Assembly: GCF_008727795.1 (NCBI RefSeq)
Contig: NZ_CP044222.1
Coordinates: 248,001-312,000 of the forward strand
Length of the DNA stretch: 64,000 nucleotides
Direction of reading: 5' to 3'
DNA from: Nitrincola iocasae
Lineage (GTDB): Bacteria > Pseudomonadota > Gammaproteobacteria > Pseudomonadales > Balneatricaceae
The position numbers and the translations under genes are program-made. The notes beneath the pieces were generated by a model, which was not told the DNA's origin, did no database searches, and saw nothing but the letters and a program-made list of their open reading frames with translations. The first letter of the stretch is position 1. Each line of letters starts with the position of its first letter. Below, piece after piece: positions 60,468 to 64,000 of this stretch.

Positions 60468-61167
60468 GTTTAGCAAGTTCCCACTCGTCATCAAAATAGC
60501 TTATATATTTTGAGACGTAAGAGCTATTGATGTCTAAGTGAATTGCAGGGCTGTTTTTTGAGGATATTTTTTCAAAGTGAGGGCCGACTAATACATCGCT
60601 GTCAATCCTAAAGTAGCTATGAGATGGGTTGTGGTTATAATATTTATAATCAAATTGTTCTGGATATTGTTTTTTTAATTCTTCCATTTTTCTTTTAATT
60701 TCATGAAAATTATTTTGAATGTCTGTAGGTGCATGTTCATAATTTGCTACTAGAAATTTAACATTTAATTCGGTATTTCTTTTGAGTATATCTATTAAGA
60801 CATGATCACGTGATTCTGGATCAGCAAAGTCTGCAATGAATCTATTGCATGAAACACCCATTATATGTAGCTTGTGCGTGCAATTAGAAATTAAATTCTC
60901 ATAATAGCTCTTGTCATCACGTTGATCTATTATTTTCTTTACTTTTAATTTGTTATATTTGTCAATTTCATCATATCTTTTTTTATCCAACATGACTTGT
61001 ACTATTGAAAATAATGTTGTTACTAATATTCCTCCAGATAGCGTACCAATCATATTGCTGCTATCAATTACAAAATAATAGTATCCTGTTGATAATAATA
61101 CAATTATTAGGATTGAGACTACTATTGTTGATAATCGTATGTTACACATGATGTGGTTTATATTCAT
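60460..61167 (-). CDS. Two-TM protein with PLD-like soluble domain
   Basis: The 235-residue product has two TM segments (about 13-33 and 39-60) and a soluble domain (61-235). The latter contains LHIMGVSCNRFIADF, LIDILKRNTELNVKFLV and the stretch HSYFRIDSD (183-191), followed by VLVGPHF and a conserved-looking end YFDDEWELA. The order of strands and the single HxxxxxxxD-like motif resemble phospholipase D-superfamily domains, degenerate in the HKD lysine. A membrane-anchored effector or nuclease-like role is inferred only. It starts 2 nt after the methyltransferase stop. Confidence 0.62.
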   Translation of the reverse strand: MNINHIMCNIRLSTIVVSILIIVLLSTGYYYFVIDSSNMIGTLSGGILVTTLFSIVQVMLDKKRYDEIDKYNKLKVKKIIDQRDDKSYYENLISNCTHKLHIMGVSCNRFIADFADPESRDHVLIDILKRNTELNVKFLVANYEHAPTDIQNNFHEIKRKMEELKKQYPEQFDYKYYNHNPSHSYFRIDSDVLVGPHFEKISSKNSPAIHLDINSSYVSKYISYFDDEWELAKHG

Positions 61168-61169
61168 GG

Positions 61170-62207
61170 TTAGCGTCCAATAAAAATTAATTCGTTTCTA
61201 TCCTTTTTTGATAATGAGTGCCTGCTGTTTTTGTAATGAATATCTACAGTGTTAAATATAGAGTTCATGAATTCTATAATTTCTTCTGATGATGGGCAGG
61301 CTTTGTCACAATACGAAAATACTATCTTTGATTTTTGGTGCTTAGCTATAAGTTCGAAAAGTTTTTCTTTGGTTTTTGATTTGTTATTCCATGTATTTTC
61401 TGGATAGTTGTCTTTGAATTTCTTTGTTTTAGTATTGTGGTCTATTAGATCATTCCATACATCAAAATTTACTATTCCCTCTAAAAAATGATATCTTGAT
61501 AAGTAGCTTTCTGTATACTTCGTGTTTGAAATGTATGGTGGATCTAAGTAGACTAGATCATGGTTATTTTCTAAATCTAAAGCGTCTTGACATTTGATCT
61601 CGCATTTTCCGGATATATCTAATTTGGCAAATTCTCTTAGATTGTGTGTTATCCATTTTTCAAATGATTTATTCCATGCTGTTAAATTTCCAAATGACCT
61701 ATCTGTATCTTTAAGTCTCATGTTTAAATTCGCTCTGTGGAAAAGGTTGTATGGTCTTTTGGATAGGCATGCTTGAAAAAATCCATAATAAAGCACTTTT
61801 TTATGCGGTCCATTTATTTTTTCTATAAATCGACTAAAACCATCAATATACATATTTTCTTCATCGGTATAATACATTCCATTGAATGTATTGGAGACAA
61901 ATCCAGCATATGGGACAACGTCTTTAATTAGTTCACAGCATTCTTCTATTATATTGGTATTGGGTTTGTTTAAAATTGCATCGGCTGAAATGGCATTGAA
62001 CTTTAGGTTATCATTGTAGGTTACTTTTTTTCCCATCTTTAAAAAAAGTAGACTGACGCTTGCGGTACCACCAAATACATCTAAAACAGTTTCAAATTCA
62101 ATGTTTTTTGTAATTGCATGGATCCAGCTTAGGTGTTGTCGTTTACTGCCGTAATACCTGGTTTTTGGAAATTCTGTAATTTTTAGTTCATTCACAAGTT
62201 GTTGCAC
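61170..62207 (-). CDS. D12-class DNA adenine methyltransferase
   Basis: This is a DNA (adenine-N6) methyltransferase of the Dam/D12 type. With TTG 62210 as residue 1, it has motif X RYYGSKRQ (18-25), the SAM-binding DVFGGTASVS (44-53), the catalytic DPPY in YLDPPYISN (222-230), and SKIVFSYCDKACPSSEEI near 294. It is about 345 residues, close to the family size. Start is ambiguous: TTG 62210, GTG 62207 and GTG 62195 are in frame and no strong ribosome-binding site is visible. No restriction endonuclease gene is recognisable beside it. It heads the AT-rich operon and is divergent from radA. Confidence 0.88.
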   Translation of the reverse strand: MQQLVNELKITEFPKTRYYGSKRQHLSWIHAITKNIEFETVLDVFGGTASVSLLFLKMGKKVTYNDNLKFNAISADAILNKPNTNIIEECCELIKDVVPYAGFVSNTFNGMYYTDEENMYIDGFSRFIEKINGPHKKVLYYGFFQACLSKRPYNLFHRANLNMRLKDTDRSFGNLTAWNKSFEKWITHNLREFAKLDISGKCEIKCQDALDLENNHDLVYLDPPYISNTKYTESYLSRYHFLEGIVNFDVWNDLIDHNTKTKKFKDNYPENTWNNKSKTKEKLFELIAKHQKSKIVFSYCDKACPSSEEIIEFMNSIFNTVDIHYKNSRHSLSKKDRNELIFIGR

Positions 62208-62295
62208 CAATGATTCTATACTAGATATAATTTTAACATATCACATCTTTATGCATATACTGAACTTCTAATTCAATGTCGGATGAATAGTGGAC

Positions 62296-63681
62296 ATGGC
62301 TAAAGCAAAATCCGCGTATGTCTGTAATGACTGTGGCGCTGACTACACCAAGTGGCAGGGGCAGTGCAGTGCCTGCGGTGCCTGGAATACCCTGACCGAG
62401 GTGCGACTCAGTAGTGCATCCGCAGCAGGTTCTAGCCGCGGCGCACGCTTTGATGGCTATGCCGGAGATTCAGGTCTGAGTGCGCGTAAGCGTGTTGTCA
62501 GCCTGGGCGAGGTGGATCTTGAAGCCATGCCGCGTATTCCAACTGGCACAGGTGAATTGGATCGTGTGCTGGGCGGAGGGCTGGTGCCGGGTTCTGCGGT
62601 GTTGATTGGCGGGCATCCGGGGGCCGGTAAGAGTACGTTGTTGTTACAAACCCTGTGCCACCTTGCCGGACATTACCCTGCACTCTATGTTACGGGTGAA
62701 GAGTCCTTGCAGCAGGTCGCTCTGCGTGCGTCGCGTCTGGGGTTGAAGGCAGATCATCTGAAAATGCTATCGGAGACTTCCGTAGAGACTATCTGTGATG
62801 TGGCACAGCAGCTTAAGCCGAAGGTGATCGTTATCGATTCGATTCAGGTGATGCATGTAGCAGATGTACAGTCAGCTCCGGGCTCTGTATCCCAGGTGCG
62901 TGAATCCGCCGCTTACCTGACCCGCTTTGCCAAGCAAACCGGTACGGTGCTGTTTTTGGTGGGACATGTGACCAAGGATGGCTCATTAGCTGGCCCCAAA
63001 GTATTGGAGCATATGATTGACTGTTCGCTGCAGTTGGAAGGGTCGTCTGATAGTCGTTTTCGCACCTTGCGCAGTCATAAAAATCGCTTTGGCGCTGTGA
63101 ATGAACTGGGTGTGTTTGCCATGCTGGAAACCGGTTTAAAAGAGGTACGTAACCCCAGTTCTATTTTCCTGACGCGGGGGGATGAGCCCAGTGCGGGCAG
63201 TGTGGTGATGGTGGTTTGGGAGGGGACGCGGCCTTTGCTGGTTGAGTTGCAGGCATTGGTGGATGAGTCGCATTTGTCTAATCCGCGCCGTGTAGCCGTG
63301 GGTCTGGATCAGAATCGTCTGGCGATGTTGTTGGCGGTGCTAAATCGTCATGGCGGACTAATGACCGGCGATCAGGATGTGTTTGTCAATGTCGTTGGCG
63401 GCGTGCGTGTATTGGAAACCAGTGCCGACCTGGCGTTGTTACTGGCTATTGTTTCCAGTTTTCGTGATCAGGCCTTGCCGCATGAATTGATCGTGTTTGG
63501 CGAAGTGGGGTTGTCGGGTGAAATTCGCCCGGTGCCCAATGGCCAGGAACGCATTCGCGAAGCGGCCAAGCACGGGTTCAAAAGAGCGATAGTGCCAAAG
63601 GCCAATGTGCCCAAGGAGCCCGTGCCGGGGATACAGGTGATAGGTGTCAGTGTTCTGGCTGATGCACTGGATCAGATCTAG
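62296..63681 (+). CDS. radA: DNA repair protein RadA
   Basis: RadA is a RecA-like ATPase that promotes branch migration in recombinational repair. The ATG at 62296 (MAKAKSAYVCNDCG) gives 461 residues. The zinc finger uses Cys10, Cys13, Cys24 and Cys27. The RecA domain has Walker A GGHPGAGKSTLLLQ, the family motif KNRFG, and a C-terminal Lon-protease-like domain with GEVGLSGEIRPVPN. A GTG two codons upstream is possible. The PilZ gene converges on it. Confidence 0.97.
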   Translation: MAKAKSAYVCNDCGADYTKWQGQCSACGAWNTLTEVRLSSASAAGSSRGARFDGYAGDSGLSARKRVVSLGEVDLEAMPRIPTGTGELDRVLGGGLVPGSAVLIGGHPGAGKSTLLLQTLCHLAGHYPALYVTGEESLQQVALRASRLGLKADHLKMLSETSVETICDVAQQLKPKVIVIDSIQVMHVADVQSAPGSVSQVRESAAYLTRFAKQTGTVLFLVGHVTKDGSLAGPKVLEHMIDCSLQLEGSSDSRFRTLRSHKNRFGAVNELGVFAMLETGLKEVRNPSSIFLTRGDEPSAGSVVMVVWEGTRPLLVELQALVDESHLSNPRRVAVGLDQNRLAMLLAVLNRHGGLMTGDQDVFVNVVGGVRVLETSADLALLLAIVSSFRDQALPHELIVFGEVGLSGEIRPVPNGQERIREAAKHGFKRAIVPKANVPKEPVPGIQVIGVSVLADALDQI

Positions 63682-63685
63682 ATGC

Positions 63686-64000
63686 TTAATCCAGTACCAT
63701 CTGTTCCAGTTCCCGTTCCAATAAGGTTTCGTCACCCAAATTCAGTTCAAGCAGGCGACGCAAGTGGGACATGCTGTCCAGGTCTATTTCTTTGACAAAG
63801 AAACCATAATTTGGCGGCTCAGCATAGTTCAGCTGGGTTTTCATGCGGATCAATACATCGTTGGCGAGGTAAATATTGATTTCTGCTTCGCCGCCGATAT
63901 CCAGTGCCAGCGGATGGTTGAACTGCAATAATACACCGCGCAGTGAAATATCGATCAGCTGCATGACAATGGCGCCACCGCTGTAATGCACTTCGCACTC
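63686..64000 (-). CDS. PilZ-domain protein, C-terminal part (cut by window end)
   Basis: The frame is open to base 64000, so the N-terminus with the RxxxR c-di-GMP motif lies outside. Visible is the second PilZ motif DISLRG (D/N-x-S-x-x-G) in QLIDISLRGVLLQF, then PLALDIGGEAEINIYL and a C-terminal acidic helix. A single-domain PilZ protein beside radA is also found in Pseudomonas (PA4608-type, a c-di-GMP receptor), which supports the identification. Confidence 0.82.
   Translation of the reverse strand, partial: ECEVHYSGGAIVMQLIDISLRGVLLQFNHPLALDIGGEAEINIYLANDVLIRMKTQLNYAEPPNYGFFVKEIDLDSMSHLRRLLELNLGDETLLERELEQMVLD

Noticed and set aside
54991..62295. tRNA gene or attachment site as integration target of the accessory island
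   Set aside because: No tRNA-like cloverleaf or flanking direct repeat was recognised at either border. Only the target duplication of the IS256-family element was found.
1..64000. CRISPR array or cas genes
   Set aside because: No regularly spaced repeat series was seen, and none of the accessory proteins carries Cas motifs.

Overview
The window is a chromosomal segment of a gammaproteobacterium, most likely a marine Oceanospirillales/Pseudomonadales-type organism. The evidence is the fused str-S10-spc-alpha ribosomal block, the order ponA-pilMNOPQ-aroK-aroB-(ATPase/SPOR)-gltBD known from Pseudomonas, an AlgZ/AlgR-type regulatory pair, and a radA-PilZ pair. No rRNA, tRNA or CRISPR array was seen. 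Functions are assigned by reading motifs and from family memory; no database search was run.

Layout. 1-2580: end of fusA, then tuf and a terminator. 2610-16541: S10, spc and alpha operons (rpsJ to rplQ, including secY, rpmJ and rpoA), with near-consensus promoters before rpsJ and rpsM and a terminator-like hairpin inside the spc operon. 16560-16700: REP-like repeats. 16783-19146: bifunctional penicillin-binding protein (minus strand). 19296-27486: type IV pilus assembly genes pilMNOPQ, shikimate genes aroK and aroB, and a membrane ATPase/SPOR protein. 27568-33648: glutamate synthase gltBD behind a leader with mutually exclusive hairpins. 33706-43478 (minus): minor pilins and the PilY1 adhesin, headed by the LytTR response regulator/histidine kinase pair. 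43606-44869: an IS3-family element with its target duplication. 44981-51603: proline metabolism (a PutA split into two overlapping genes, divergent proC, an ornithine-cyclodeaminase-family reductase and an AraC regulator). 51774-54990: hemE, beta-carbonic anhydrase, a large palindromic repeat and metY. 55493-57850: a decayed IS605-type tnpB interrupted by an intact-looking IS256-family element. 57980-62207 (minus): a compact AT-rich operon of four accessory genes. 62296-64000: radA and the end of a PilZ-domain gene.

The main candidate for an undescribed system is the four-gene operon at 57980-62207. It encodes a D12-class adenine methyltransferase, a two-TM protein with a PLD-like soluble domain, a GHMP-fold protein resembling beta-ribofuranosylaminobenzene 5'-phosphate synthase, and a fusion of a HAM1/RdgB-like NTP pyrophosphatase, a P-loop NMP/dephospho-CoA-kinase-like domain and a winged helix. 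The genes are 2 nt apart or overlap by 8 nt and sit among mobile elements, as in defence islands. A nucleotide-based conflict system is my inference, not something the sequence proves.

Other points of interest are the in-trans PutA C-terminal domain, the PA14-like insertion in a PilY1 that lacks a recognisable vWA domain, and the placement of the AlgZR-type pair directly upstream of the pilin operon that its homologue controls in Pseudomonas.
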